DNA from: a virus
Virus record (IMG/VR): IMGVR_UViG_3300008108_000039
Span: 1 to 64,000 of that record
Reading direction: 5' to 3' (one strand)
DNA length: 64,000 nucleotides
The notes under the pieces are model-generated. The model was not told the origin of the DNA. It saw nothing but the letters and a program-made list of their open reading frames with translations, and did not search any database. The first letter of the stretch is position 1; each line of letters starts with the position of its first letter. The position numbers and the translations under genes were made by a program. Shown here piece by piece: positions 1 through 8,204 of this stretch.

Positions 1-178
1 AAATTTGCTTATTAGTTAATAGATGTTCTAATAGACTTTCTATAGCGTTAGTAGCAATTTCAGCAATTTCATCTGTATTAACATCAATATTGTCTAAAAC
101 AATTTTATTTCCATTATCTAAGTCAAAACAAGCAGAATCAAAATCAACTAACTCATTAGAATTTACTCTATCTACTAT
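1..178 (-). CDS. Partial hypothetical protein without a clear start codon
   Basis: An open frame runs from about 178 to the left edge with no stop. It encodes an acidic, protein-like sequence beginning near VNSNELVDFDSACFDLDNGN and continuing into NIDVNTDEIAEIA. It has no ATG, GTG or TTG start in frame. It lies in the +1 frame of the upstream 62-residue gene and overlaps its end, so it is either reached by +1 frameshifting, started at a rare codon (ATA/ATT), or separated by an indel. No function is recognised. Confidence 0.4.
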   Translation of the reverse strand, partial: MVDRVNSNELVDFDSACFDLDNGNKIVLDNIDVNTDEIAEIATNAIESLLEHLLTNKQI

Positions 179-356
179 CTAATGCTCTGTCAATTACAGT
201 ATACAATTCATCTTTAAGTTCTTCAAATTGGGTTTCATTAAGAATTGATGTTTGAGTGTTTTCTTCAATGTCACTAATCATTTTAATAACTTGTTCTACA
301 CTATAGAATCCAGGAAGCTGTTGTTTCAGCAATTCAATTGTTTGATTTTTTGTCAT
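168..356 (-). CDS. Hypothetical protein, 62 aa
   Basis: Small acidic protein starting MTKNQTIELLKQQLPGFYSV and ending RALDSR, predicted mostly helical by eye. It is first behind the promoter-like element at 378-401 and starts in the context AAAGTTATG. Its TAG stop is followed in the +1 frame by a further open reading frame. Not recognised. Confidence 0.7.
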   Translation of the reverse strand: MTKNQTIELLKQQLPGFYSVEQVIKMISDIEENTQTSILNETQFEELKDELYTVIDRALDSR

Positions 357-377
357 AACTTTAATTTTTATTTGAGA

Positions 378-401
378 TGAATGTATAACCTTTATTTTGC
401 C
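378..401 (-). promoter_or_regulatory. Phage promoter-like element (GGCAAAAT-N8-TACATTCA)
   Basis: On the minus strand GGCAAAAT (401-394) is followed after 8 nt by TACATTCA (385-378), 21 nt before the ATG at 356. The same two-box pattern with almost constant spacing precedes many other operons here. The second box resembles the Bacteroidota -7 element TAnnTTTG. Confidence 0.65.
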
Positions 402-408
402 TTTATAA

Positions 409-789
409 TTATATTAAATTATTTAACGTGTATTCAATAGCTGCTTCGTAGGCTTCTGTTGGTGAGTTGTACTCAAAGGAAGAGTATTCAAATTTTTCCT
501 GTTTTTCCATTGGGATTATTTCATACCTAAACTTCTTACCGACTGGCGTGGAGCTTATCCAAACACCATGCTTCTCATACAACCACCACTTTACTTCATC
601 AACGGTTGGGTAAACTTCGTTAAATATAGACCATTGGTTTTCTAAATCAGATTGTTTTATAGGCCTTATTTTTTCATAACTTTTATTTACAGCATTTTGT
701 ATCCTACAAATTGTACCTACTTCAAGATTTTGCTCAAATCCCTTTTCTTTTAGCAATTTAGCTATTGGATAGTTTACTGGTGTGTTCAT
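409..789 (-). CDS. Hypothetical protein, 126 aa
   Basis: Soluble protein rich in aromatic residues (EVKWWLYEKHGVWI) with a helical C-terminus (PTEAYEAAIEYTLNNLI). That tail resembles small uncharacterised proteins I know from Bacteroidota phages, but I cannot name a family. Its start overlaps the stop of the upstream gene by 4 nt (ATGA), so the two are probably translationally coupled. Confidence 0.75.
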   Translation of the reverse strand: MNTPVNYPIAKLLKEKGFEQNLEVGTICRIQNAVNKSYEKIRPIKQSDLENQWSIFNEVYPTVDEVKWWLYEKHGVWISSTPVGKKFRYEIIPMEKQEKFEYSSFEYNSPTEAYEAAIEYTLNNLI

Positions 790-1193
790 ACTTCAAATTT
801 TTTATATGTTTCTTCAAATGTGTCTGTTATTGATTCTTTGTCAGTTATAACACTACAACCATATTGCAAAGGGGAATCTTCAGACATATCTATATTTACA
901 GAATATTTAGTGCCAACACATTCTCTAATATATAAGTCATGGTCTTTTACTAAAGCGTAAGCTCTATTGGCAGCAGTTTCAAGTGCTTGTCTAACTACAT
1001 TAGCTGTGTATTCATTGAGCTGTTCAGGTGTGAAGAAATAGCCTTTTTGTTCATTTACCCACTCATCTATTCTTTCACCATTATTTGCATCAACTATTTC
1101 ATATTCTGGTCTTTCTTCACCACTATCGTACTTTTTCCAAAATTCTTCTGTAATTTCTACAGGTAAATAAACTGTTTGTTTAGTTGGTGTCAT
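786..1193 (-). CDS. Hypothetical protein, 135 aa
   Basis: Acidic protein beginning MTPTKQTVYLPVEITEEFWK, with no signal peptide, membrane segment or known motif visible. It overlaps the next gene by ATGA and belongs to a run of small accessory genes downstream of the large noncoding RNA region. Confidence 0.75.
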   Translation of the reverse strand: MTPTKQTVYLPVEITEEFWKKYDSGEERPEYEIVDANNGERIDEWVNEQKGYFFTPEQLNEYTANVVRQALETAANRAYALVKDHDLYIRECVGTKYSVNIDMSEDSPLQYGCSVITDKESITDTFEETYKKFEV

Positions 1194-1196
1194 AAC

Positions 1197-1415
1197 TTAT
1201 CGTTTTTTTTCTTTTCTCATATCATTATAGTATGGTGCTTGATGTTTACCCACTTTATCTATTGCAGTAAATCCATTTAAAACTTTATCAGTTCTACCAT
1301 GAACACAATAACCACAACAAGGAATAGTATTACACATCACCTTATCTGATATATTAGAAGTCCAAGCATTGCAATAAATTGGCTTGTTTTCAATCTTTAT
1401 TTCTTCTTGTGTCAT
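1197..1415 (-). CDS. Cys-rich small protein, 72 aa
   Basis: Contains clustered cysteines (YCNAW, MCNTIPCCGYCVHG), which suggests a metal-binding fold, and a basic tail (RKEKKR). No family is recognised. The start overlaps the upstream gene by 4 nt. Confidence 0.65.
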   Translation of the reverse strand: MTQEEIKIENKPIYCNAWTSNISDKVMCNTIPCCGYCVHGRTDKVLNGFTAIDKVGKHQAPYYNDMRKEKKR

Positions 1416-1708
1416 ATATCAAGTTTTAAGTTTGAGATGTATTCTTGAATCACTTTTAACATTCTTTGCACTTGTAAATGATGTGCAGAATCATAAGGGT
1501 CATATCCTTCATCAATTAATTCCTGTAATGGTTTTATATTCCCAGGAATTAAAGGAGTTGATTGGGATAGAAGAATTCGTAAAACATTTAATTCATGTGT
1601 CCATAACATTTTTTGTTCGTTAGTTAAAGCATTATTAATGTCTTTTTCCAACCCTTCCATTCTTTTGAGAATAGCTGTCTCGTTGATTACTACATATTCG
1701 TTATTCAT
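1412..1708 (-). CDS. Hypothetical protein, 98 aa
   Basis: Predicted mainly helical (EGLEKDINNALTNEQKMLWT, MLKVIQEYISNLKLDI). The ATG is embedded in ATGAATAA, so start and upstream stop overlap by 8 nt. The same junction recurs several times in the left 6 kb. Function unknown. Confidence 0.7.
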   Translation of the reverse strand: MNNEYVVINETAILKRMEGLEKDINNALTNEQKMLWTHELNVLRILLSQSTPLIPGNIKPLQELIDEGYDPYDSAHHLQVQRMLKVIQEYISNLKLDI

Positions 1709-1829
1709 CGTATTCGTGTTTACATTTTGAACAATAATATCTGTGTGTGTAATTTGAGTAAAAGGTAATAACCTTTTTATGACTTCCCCAATGAAAGAAA
1801 TGACAGAACCATATCTTAAGTTTATTCAT
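1701..1829 (-). CDS. Small zinc-ribbon-like protein, 42 aa
   Basis: Read directly from the sequence: an ATG at 1829 opens a 42-codon frame ending at the TAA at 1701. The product starts MNKLKIWFCHFFHWG and ends YYCSKCKHEYDE. The CxxC near the end and the C/H residues near the start could bind one metal ion. Its stop overlaps the start of the next gene by 8 nt (ATGAATAA), which supports it being real. Function unknown. Confidence 0.55.
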   Translation of the reverse strand: MNKLKIWFCHFFHWGSHKKVITFYSNYTHRYYCSKCKHEYDE

Positions 1830-1840
1830 AATACAATGTT

Positions 1841-2110
1841 TTATGTTGTTTTGATTTCGATTCTATGAACTTCATTTATTTCGTATTTCTTAAATAACAA
1901 ATCAACTTCTCTTTTAAAATAACCTTCAATTGTTATTTTACCTTGATGTATTTCAGGACAAACATATCTTTTTCCTAAAGTGTGCCTATAAATCCAATTC
2001 CAAGACTTTTTATCCCACCAATGTTTTCGTTTCCATTCATATAAAACAATCTGATAAACATTACCAATAAAATTATTAATAATTTCTACCTTGTATAATG
2101 GTTTATTCAT
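1841..2110 (-). CDS. Hypothetical protein, 89 aa
   Basis: I chose the internal ATG at 2110 (MNKPLYKVEIINNFIGNVY) over an upstream ATG at 2167, because 2110 sits in the ATGAATAA overlap typical of this region and the longer form would overlap the upstream gene by 65 nt. Basic, with several Trp residues (WKRKHWWDKKSWNW). No known domain. Confidence 0.65.
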   Translation of the reverse strand: MNKPLYKVEIINNFIGNVYQIVLYEWKRKHWWDKKSWNWIYRHTLGKRYVCPEIHQGKITIEGYFKREVDLLFKKYEINEVHRIEIKTT

Positions 2111-2666
2111 AATACAATATTTTAGGTCTTTGTTCTTTCCAAATTTGGATGAGTTCTTTTGTAACACGTCTTACATTTTTATAAATATACTCACCATGAA
2201 TTGATGTTGAGTTGGTATTTAAAGTTAACCATTCGGCAAACTCAGCCGTATCACTATCTGAATTAGGATGTGTTTCTTGGGATTTGTTGTAGCCCTCTAT
2301 AATACCATCTACATGCCAAATTATAGAATAGTCTCTATCTTTATTATTCTTATCTTTATACCAATTTAAAGAAACATTAGCTATTTCACAAGCCGTTTCT
2401 CCAATAATATCAACCTCATCCACCACTTTAGGAATATCAATGCTTGGGTTGTTAGTTGCTATTACTTTTTTCTGTAGTAATAAATCTATATCATTTAGTG
2501 TATCAATTTGCTCTAGTCCTATTGTAGCATCTACATATATTTCTATTACAATGTCACCTACTTGAACTTTGTCATCACTCACATAATAAGCCCTTCCATC
2601 TACAACTACCTTCTCGCAGATGTGCTCTTCACCTGTTGTCTTGTTGATTAATTTGTACTTATTCAT
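2103..2666 (-). CDS. Hypothetical protein, 187 aa
   Basis: The N-terminal part (MNKYKLINKTTGEEHICEKV) looks like a short beta-rich module often seen at the front of small phage proteins. The remainder is acidic with no recognised motif. It follows the 150-residue gene at 2677 after 10 nt. Confidence 0.7.
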   Translation of the reverse strand: MNKYKLINKTTGEEHICEKVVVDGRAYYVSDDKVQVGDIVIEIYVDATIGLEQIDTLNDIDLLLQKKVIATNNPSIDIPKVVDEVDIIGETACEIANVSLNWYKDKNNKDRDYSIIWHVDGIIEGYNKSQETHPNSDSDTAEFAEWLTLNTNSTSIHGEYIYKNVRRVTKELIQIWKEQRPKILYYE

Positions 2667-2676
2667 AATGTTTTAT

Positions 2677-3129
2677 CTATGTTAATGATGACTTCCGTAA
2701 AATGATTATTTTGTACCAACCATAACCGTTTGATGTTTCAACTCCATAAGGAAATACATCTTTATCATATTTAACCTCACATCTATCAAAAGGAACTCCA
2801 CTTTCATTTGCATTATTAACAAACCATTCTAAGAACTCATCATCAATAGCTTGTACACCATCATTGATTAAGTCTTGGTCTGTTGTTAGGATGATTATAT
2901 CTTGTTTAGAAGAATATTGAGCACCTCCCGAATTGTAAGGCTCATTTAATACTTTGTCTAAATACCATTGGTCAACACCTTCTTTAATTTCTTCTTCTGA
3001 TGTGATGTAGATGTTTACATTGTTCCAAAGTTGTGGGTTATTCATTGAAGAAAACATTAACTCTTTTGTAATTCTTCTTTGAACTAGCCTACTTGGTTTA
3101 TCCGTTGGTAATACGTGTATGTTTTTCAT
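2677..3129 (-). CDS. Hypothetical protein, 150 aa
   Basis: Acidic protein with the stretch DEFLEWFVNNANESGVPFD. The C-terminal half resembles the previous gene's DTAEFAEWLTLNTNS segment in layout (acidic, then EWF or EWL, then Asn-rich), so the two may be distantly related. It is the first coding gene after the large noncoding RNA region. Function unknown. Confidence 0.7.
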   Translation of the reverse strand: MKNIHVLPTDKPSRLVQRRITKELMFSSMNNPQLWNNVNIYITSEEEIKEGVDQWYLDKVLNEPYNSGGAQYSSKQDIIILTTDQDLINDGVQAIDDEFLEWFVNNANESGVPFDRCEVKYDKDVFPYGVETSNGYGWYKIIILRKSSLT

Positions 3130-3134
3130 ATTTT

Positions 3135-3945
3135 GTTTTTAAATAATTAGCACCCTCTTATCTTATTAACGTGCATTTCAGTTCTACACTGTAGTCCCTT
3201 TTAATAAGAGTAGGGTCACGTAGTTAACTGTGGGTCTTTCGGGGTTTCTGTTAGTTCCAAAGAACCTGCAATGAACCAAACCCTTAGTCTTATCATTGCT
3301 TTACAGCTTCAACCATTAACTACTTGCTGAGAACTTGTTCGTGTATACTTCCAGTATATCTCTATACATCTGGTACACGCCTATCATCTCTGATAGGTTT
3401 TTGAAACTGTAAGAGCAAGACCCTCTGTTACTGGACTAATTGTAACCGCAGGATTTATACTTGACCTATTATGTGGTATTTCCAAAGCCCACCACTCACA
3501 GTTTCAGGGATTTCATTAACCCTCGTTGATAACGACGCTCGGTATTTCTCCAACTACGTGTCTTACTATTACTCCACAAATCACGTGGTAGTTTCTGTGT
3601 CGCTAATTATCAACTACATCCAGATTATGTATTATGCTGGATGATTTTTAAGTTTAACCCTGTCACTCCAAGAATGTGAATACCCGTGATGCTCCTTAGG
3701 TTCATCTTTGGTAAGGCTTTCAAGTATCTGTCCCCAAACAACTCCATCTTGGTAGGGATTCTAATACTCACATTGTTTCTGTAACTCTCTTGAGCACGTT
3801 ACCCATGCAAAGGTTTTTATCCTTTATATTGGCTTGTTAATTCCTACCCCAAGTGTCCAGGCTTTTGAGTCATTTAAAAGTTAACAACATTAAACATGTC
3901 TTAACTTACTTATTTATTTGCTTTCAGCAGGGTTAATTATTTTCA
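3135..3945 (-). ncRNA. Large structured noncoding RNA candidate (about 800 nt)
   Basis: No plausible reading frame covers this stretch, and its base composition is clearly richer in G+C than its surroundings. On the minus strand it holds many helices. One hairpin at 3381-3398 (CCTATCA-GAGA-TGATAGG) has a GNRA tetraloop only on that strand. Others are near 3616-3640 (ATCCAG/CTGGAT) and 3427-3445 (GTTAC/GTAAC). Size, phage setting and ornate folding recall the GOLLD and ROOL classes of giant bacterial and phage RNAs, but I cannot assign it to either by eye. Confidence 0.6.
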
Positions 3946-3951
3946 AAGAAC

Positions 3952-4122
3952 TTATTTCTTCTTGTACATTGGATTTCCTTTTACTGAAGGATATCCTTTA
4001 TATAATGGTTTTGATGGTTTTACACCGCGAGTAAAATATTTTTTATCAGTTGTAGGACAAGATTGTTTACTACATGACATTAAAACAGAAATAATTACTA
4101 ATAACATTAATACTTTTTTCAT
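3952..4122 (-). CDS. Small lipoprotein, 56 aa
   Basis: The ATG at 4122 opens a 56-codon frame. Residues 1-16 form a short signal peptide (MKKVLMLLVIISVLMSC) with a lipobox ending at Cys17. The mature part is about 40 residues, basic and Pro/Tyr-rich, ending NPMYKKK. Expected location is the host membrane. It starts in AAAAGGTTATG behind the promoter at 4139-4162. A possible role is superinfection exclusion or lysis, but nothing in the sequence decides this. Confidence 0.7.
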   Translation of the reverse strand: MKKVLMLLVIISVLMSCSKQSCPTTDKKYFTRGVKPSKPLYKGYPSVKGNPMYKKK

Positions 4123-4138
4123 AACCTTTTATTTGAAA

Positions 4139-4162
4139 TAAATGTACAACTTTTATTTTGCC
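4139..4162 (-). promoter_or_regulatory. Phage promoter-like element (GGCAAAAT-N8-TACATTTA)
   Basis: GGCAAAAT (4162-4155) and TACATTTA (4146-4139) are separated by 8 nt and lie 16 nt before the lipoprotein ATG. The element sits directly behind the thyA stop codon. It may also drive the large RNA downstream. Confidence 0.7.
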
Positions 4163-4164
4163 TT

Positions 4165-5292
4165 TTAATTACTTAAAGGTGCTTTAATTGCAGGGTGTGA
4201 TTGATAGTTTCCTAACTGTATATCTTCTTCTAATAGACATCTTATAAAATCATCATTAGATAAGGCTGAAATAAATACACTTTTACTTAATGGTCCTATT
4301 CCGCATTCACCGCTTTCTGTTTGCCAAAATTCAGTGTTAATATTTAATGATGGTAATTCATAAGGTGTTCTTGTAACCTGTTCTTTAGCTTGTTCAATGT
4401 GGTTATTGTAAAGGTGTACGTCACCTAGGTTGCCAATCAATTCATCAGGTACCATATTAACTACTTTAGCTATAATTTCTAATAGTAGTCCATAAGATGC
4501 TATGTTGAATGGTAATCCAAGGAATGTATCTACTGAACGTTGATTCCACATTAGAGAGATTGCTCGTTTAGGAACGCCGTATTCGTCAAAATGAAATTGT
4601 TTGAAGTTAATACCACTTATATGTAGTTGTAAATCTCTACCACATACTTTTTTGTAAATTTCAAATCTTTCATCGTGACTCAACTCTCTCGTATAAACTT
4701 GAAATCCATAATGACAAGGTGGTAACACCATTTGGTCCAACTCACCTACATTCCACGCATTAACCATTAAACGTCTTGAATCAGGATTTGTTTTGAGTTC
4801 GTTGATTAGGTTTGCGATTTGGTCAATTGGTTGTTGCGATGATTTAGGGTCCCCGATAGTTTTAATTGGTTTTTTCCAACTTCTCCACTGCTTCCCATAC
4901 ACGGGTCCGAGTGACCCCCACGTCTTAGCAAACTCATCATCTGTTTTTATTTTGTTGATGAATTCACTCTTTAACATACCTCCTTCATCTTCAGAACTTA
5001 TTATTTTATTTTTAATACAGTAATTTTTCCAAGCATCTCCATCCCAAATATGACAATCATTATCCACTAAGAATTTAATATTTGTATCTCCACGTAAAAA
5101 CCATAGTAGTTCAGTTACTATACCTTTAAAGTACATTTTTTTAGTGGTTAATAGTGGAAATCCTTCACTCATCCTATGACGGATTTGTCTACCAAATACT
5201 GATAGTGTACTACCATTTCGAGTTTCCTTAACAACTCCGTTGTCAAGTCTGTCTTGGAGGAGTGATTGGTATTGACGGTCTATATTATTCAT
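4165..5292 (-). CDS. thyA: Thymidylate synthase
   Basis: Makes dTMP from dUMP using methylene-tetrahydrofolate. The catalytic Cys is in LPPCHYGFQVY (about residue 191), preceded by the nucleotide/phosphate motif SRRLMVNAWN. The N-terminus has the usual FPLLTTKKMYFKGIVTELLW segment. At 375 residues it is longer than typical bacterial enzymes, with extra sequence around residues 90-135 and in the C-terminal third. The start overlaps the upstream gene by 8 nt (ATGAATAA). It fits the nucleotide-supply role shared with dCTP deaminase elsewhere in the window. Confidence 0.96.
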   Translation of the reverse strand: MNNIDRQYQSLLQDRLDNGVVKETRNGSTLSVFGRQIRHRMSEGFPLLTTKKMYFKGIVTELLWFLRGDTNIKFLVDNDCHIWDGDAWKNYCIKNKIISSEDEGGMLKSEFINKIKTDDEFAKTWGSLGPVYGKQWRSWKKPIKTIGDPKSSQQPIDQIANLINELKTNPDSRRLMVNAWNVGELDQMVLPPCHYGFQVYTRELSHDERFEIYKKVCGRDLQLHISGINFKQFHFDEYGVPKRAISLMWNQRSVDTFLGLPFNIASYGLLLEIIAKVVNMVPDELIGNLGDVHLYNNHIEQAKEQVTRTPYELPSLNINTEFWQTESGECGIGPLSKSVFISALSNDDFIRCLLEEDIQLGNYQSHPAIKAPLSN

Positions 5293-5485
5293 TTTCGTTT
5301 TGTTTTAATTCTTTAACTATTTCATTACTTATTCCCTTACAAAAATCTCTTTCAAGGATATTCTTTAGTGCTTGTTCAGCATCAACACCACATTCATTGG
5401 TTGCCATTTCAATACACTCATCATCTGATTTACTAGACCAAAAAGTTAAGTGTTTAAGTAAATCACTTGAGTTAATATTATTCAT
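5285..5485 (-). CDS. Hypothetical protein, 66 aa
   Basis: Start taken at 5485 (MNNINSSDLLKHLTFWSSKS), because this ATG lies in the ATGAATAA overlap with the gene upstream; a longer frame from 5548 is possible but less likely. Acidic and helical, with four Cys spread out. Unknown. Confidence 0.65.
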   Translation of the reverse strand: MNNINSSDLLKHLTFWSSKSDDECIEMATNECGVDAEQALKNILERDFCKGISNEIVKELKQNENE

Positions 5486-5675
5486 GTTTTCTTTTAAATT
5501 CTTGATATATTTTTTCTTGTTGTTCTTTAGACATAAAGACGTAATCATTAAACGTTACGTCGTTCGTAATAAACTTAGCAAAATTTATTGCTTCTGATTT
5601 CATAAGATATTCAATTCTACTATTTTCAACCGATTGTTGAATATCAGGGTCATTTTGTATACTGTGTTTATTCAT
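5478..5675 (-). CDS. Hypothetical protein, 65 aa
   Basis: Small charged protein (MNKHSIQNDPDIQQSVENSR to QEFKRKHE). It overlaps the next gene by 8 nt. No motif recognised. Confidence 0.65.
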   Translation of the reverse strand: MNKHSIQNDPDIQQSVENSRIEYLMKSEAINFAKFITNDVTFNDYVFMSKEQQEKIYQEFKRKHE

Positions 5676-5698
5676 AAACTTCTATTGTTTCGTTGTTA

Positions 5699-5986
5699 TC
5701 ATAACCCCGACATGCCTGAAGAACTCTGAGTATTAACTGGTCTCCATTTGATGCCTGTTTCAGGTTCAACATAAAATCCTCCTTCTTCATCGAAGCCCGT
5801 TTCCCACTCACTAATTGGTTTTTTTCCGTTATCGTCAATCTCAAACCATTTTCCTTTTAATGAATATGCTGTATCTTTTACTTTTTCCCGTTCTTCGATG
5901 CAATGTAAACATTCTAACTCTTCTGATGAGTGTACACATACTACTCTTTCATGTAGAGGGTTCCATATCACATAAACTTTATCCAT
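5699..5986 (-). CDS. Hypothetical protein, 95 aa
   Basis: Contains a CxxC-like pair (LECLHCIEERE) and an acidic middle (ETGFDEEGGFYVEPETGIKW), and ends with SSSGMSGL. Overlaps the upstream gene by 8 nt. Function unknown. Confidence 0.65.
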   Translation of the reverse strand: MDKVYVIWNPLHERVVCVHSSEELECLHCIEEREKVKDTAYSLKGKWFEIDDNGKKPISEWETGFDEEGGFYVEPETGIKWRPVNTQSSSGMSGL

Positions 5987-6251
5987 AAACTTCTATTATT
6001 TTTACTGAGTCGTACATTAATGTAACAGTATCTTCATTTAGACCTAATGAAGGTCTACAATTTTTTAATAATACTAACTCACATATTCCTTTACATTCAA
6101 TATCTTCAACATAATCTGCTTTTGATAGATTATATGCTTTTTTCTGCCACTTATAGAAAAATTTTATATCCTCTTCATCAACAAGAGGTATGTCAAATCC
6201 ACAATTAAAAAATTTACCTTCAAACCATTTACCATTAATTTTTACTTTCAT
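5979..6251 (-). CDS. Hypothetical protein, 90 aa
   Basis: Beta-rich looking protein (MKVKINGKWFEGKFFNCGFD) placed directly after the macrodomain gene with a 2-nt gap, so probably co-translated with it. No family is recognised. Confidence 0.65.
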   Translation of the reverse strand: MKVKINGKWFEGKFFNCGFDIPLVDEEDIKFFYKWQKKAYNLSKADYVEDIECKGICELVLLKNCRPSLGLNEDTVTLMYDSVKIIEVYG

Positions 6252-6253
6252 AA

Positions 6254-6850
6254 TTATGGTTTATAAATGACAACAGTAACCTCACAATCTTTTAGTTCTG
6301 TTTGAATAATTTGTTTAATTCTTTCCCAATCACCGCCTGCAAGTCCTGCTCCAATTTTTGGTAATCCAATATGTTTGCCTTTAAATATATGATTAATTTT
6401 TCTCATACATAATGTTAGTGCTTCGTAGTCGAGTGGTTTAGAAACACCATCAACATGATTTTTACCATAGTGATATTGTGTATATGAATTCACAACTATA
6501 ATATCTTTAACATCTGGTTGGCCTAGCGACTTCGAGTTCATTGGATATGCAACTCCGGGTTCTGTAACTGCTGGATGTTTAAACCAAAGATATTGATGTT
6601 GATAATCAATAGTACCAAGTTTATTAATATTGCCTTTATTACCAGTTTTAATTTCCCATTCACCCTCGTCATCATAATCCCAATAAGATTCTCTTTCCAT
6701 GTCAAACTTATCACATCCAAATGCTTTCGCCATCTGTGGAGCAATACCGGCGCCCATAGTACAAAAACAATTTACACCATGCGTTATTACATCAAACTTA
6801 CCTTGTTTTGCTAATATAATCAAATCGCCTTCTATTTCCCTATAATTCAT
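6254..6850 (-). CDS. Macrodomain (ADP-ribose binding/hydrolase) protein
   Basis: Macrodomains bind ADP-ribose, and some hydrolyse ADP-ribosyl links or ADP-ribose-1''-phosphate. Visible signatures are the N-terminal strand EGDLIILAKQGKFDVITHGVN, the ligand loop NCFCTMGAGIAPQMAKAFG (residues 27-45) and the C-terminal IGLPKIGAGLAGGDWERI. The 198-residue length covers one macrodomain with an insertion around residues 50-110. It lies in the same block as PRPP synthetase and NAMPT, while a PARP is encoded at 53696-54907. A role in removing or recycling ADP-ribose is therefore a reasonable inference. Confidence 0.88.
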   Translation of the reverse strand: MNYREIEGDLIILAKQGKFDVITHGVNCFCTMGAGIAPQMAKAFGCDKFDMERESYWDYDDEGEWEIKTGNKGNINKLGTIDYQHQYLWFKHPAVTEPGVAYPMNSKSLGQPDVKDIIVVNSYTQYHYGKNHVDGVSKPLDYEALTLCMRKINHIFKGKHIGLPKIGAGLAGGDWERIKQIIQTELKDCEVTVVIYKP

Positions 6851-6868
6851 AACTCCATGTTTTTATTT

Positions 6869-7291
6869 TTAATCAATCACATCTATTAGATATTGACCGG
6901 ATTTCAATTTGACTTTATAACAACCTTCTTGACTTTCCATCTCTTTCATCCAAGAATCCCAATTGTTTTTGAGTAGTTCAACAAATGCATCGTTGTTTCC
7001 CCTGTCCTTGTATCTTTGGATATATTCGTCCTTTAATGAACTATCAGGATACACCAACACAAAATTAATTCCTCGAGCAACTAAAGCATCTCTAACATTT
7101 TTGTGTGATGAAACAAGAATCTTATCAACATCCGGGTCCTGAATATTTTTTTCAATGTGTTGAATGTAGTTTTCAGGAAATTTTCTCTTGTCAAATTTGG
7201 AACTATCACTATCCAACACCTTTTTACTTGTTGTGTTAAAATATGTTGTCTTTCCAACACCGGGAAATGCCGAATATACTTTTGTTTTCAT
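6869..7291 (-). CDS. P-loop kinase-like protein, 140 aa
   Basis: The N-terminus carries a Walker A motif (AFPGVGKTTYF, residues 8-18) followed by LDSDSSKFD, as in small nucleotide and polynucleotide kinases where an Asp follows strand 2. A later segment (KILVSSHKNVRDALVARGIN) matches the next strand-helix unit. It is next to prs with a 1-nt gap, so a role in nucleotide metabolism is likely, but the substrate cannot be read from the sequence. Confidence 0.75.
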   Translation of the reverse strand: MKTKVYSAFPGVGKTTYFNTTSKKVLDSDSSKFDKRKFPENYIQHIEKNIQDPDVDKILVSSHKNVRDALVARGINFVLVYPDSSLKDEYIQRYKDRGNNDAFVELLKNNWDSWMKEMESQEGCYKVKLKSGQYLIDVID

Positions 7292-7292
7292 A

Positions 7293-8204
7293 CTAAAAAA
7301 TATTTAGTTGTTTTAAATTAGTTTTTATCTGATTACCATAAGAATCTGATACATAATCACCTATAGTTCTAACTGAATCAGTAGAAAAAATACCATCAAA
7401 ACATTCATTAAGTTTATCAAACCCAGCACTAAATATGCCGTGTGTAATAATTAAATAAATTTTGCCATACTCATTAGGATGAACTACTGAACTTAACATT
7501 CTACTTTTCATAATTTCTTTTGCCAATTCAATAAATGTTCTTCCACCGTCACAAATATCATCAATAATAACAAAAGTTTTAATTGCATCGTAGACATTAA
7601 GTGGAATATAAGTACCTGTAATATTACCAGTTACTATATCACGGGTTTTATGTGCCGTTATAATATTACTAATATTAACTGATTTGGCAACGTCAGCGAT
7701 TTTTTTATAAGCACCAGCATCTGGTGAAACTAAACAGATATTATCTTTTGGTACACCGATTTGATTAATAGCCCATTCAACAAGAGTATGATTATTTATT
7801 TTTGTATAATTGTTAAGACATGCCTCTAAAACATCGCTATGAGGATCCATAACAACAACATTTGAAAAATTTTGACTATTAATAATAGGACAAATAACTT
7901 GTTTTAAATAATTAATACCACCTTCAACAAATTTTCTATCGCTTCTTGAACCAAGAAAATAAGGTACAAAAAGTTCTATTTTAAGTTGTTCATCCATATT
8001 TTTAAAAGCCTGATTAGCACAAATAATTAATTCTAAATCTGTAAAGGAATTTAACCTTGAAATGATTTGAATATTTCTAAATCCCCACATTCGTTCCACT
8101 GTGGAAACTATATCAACTGTTTGTTGACCATCTGGGAATTTAGATATTTTATATTTAATATCTGATTTACTACTATCTACTAAATTAAGTGTTAATGTAT
8201 GCAT
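7293..8204 (-). CDS. prs: Ribose-phosphate pyrophosphokinase (PRPP synthetase)-like
   Basis: Makes PRPP from ribose-5-phosphate and ATP. The PRPP-binding signature is visible as FVIIDDICDGGRTFIELAKE (about residues 211-230). The ATP/metal region is VVMDPHSDVLEACL near residue 115, and SPDAGAYKKIADVAK matches the conserved pyrophosphate-binding part. At 303 residues it is near the usual 310-320. PRPP is a substrate of the NAMPT encoded just upstream at 8575-9951, and the pair probably works together to make NMN. Confidence 0.92.
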   Translation of the reverse strand: MHTLTLNLVDSSKSDIKYKISKFPDGQQTVDIVSTVERMWGFRNIQIISRLNSFTDLELIICANQAFKNMDEQLKIELFVPYFLGSRSDRKFVEGGINYLKQVICPIINSQNFSNVVVMDPHSDVLEACLNNYTKINNHTLVEWAINQIGVPKDNICLVSPDAGAYKKIADVAKSVNISNIITAHKTRDIVTGNITGTYIPLNVYDAIKTFVIIDDICDGGRTFIELAKEIMKSRMLSSVVHPNEYGKIYLIITHGIFSAGFDKLNECFDGIFSTDSVRTIGDYVSDSYGNQIKTNLKQLNIF

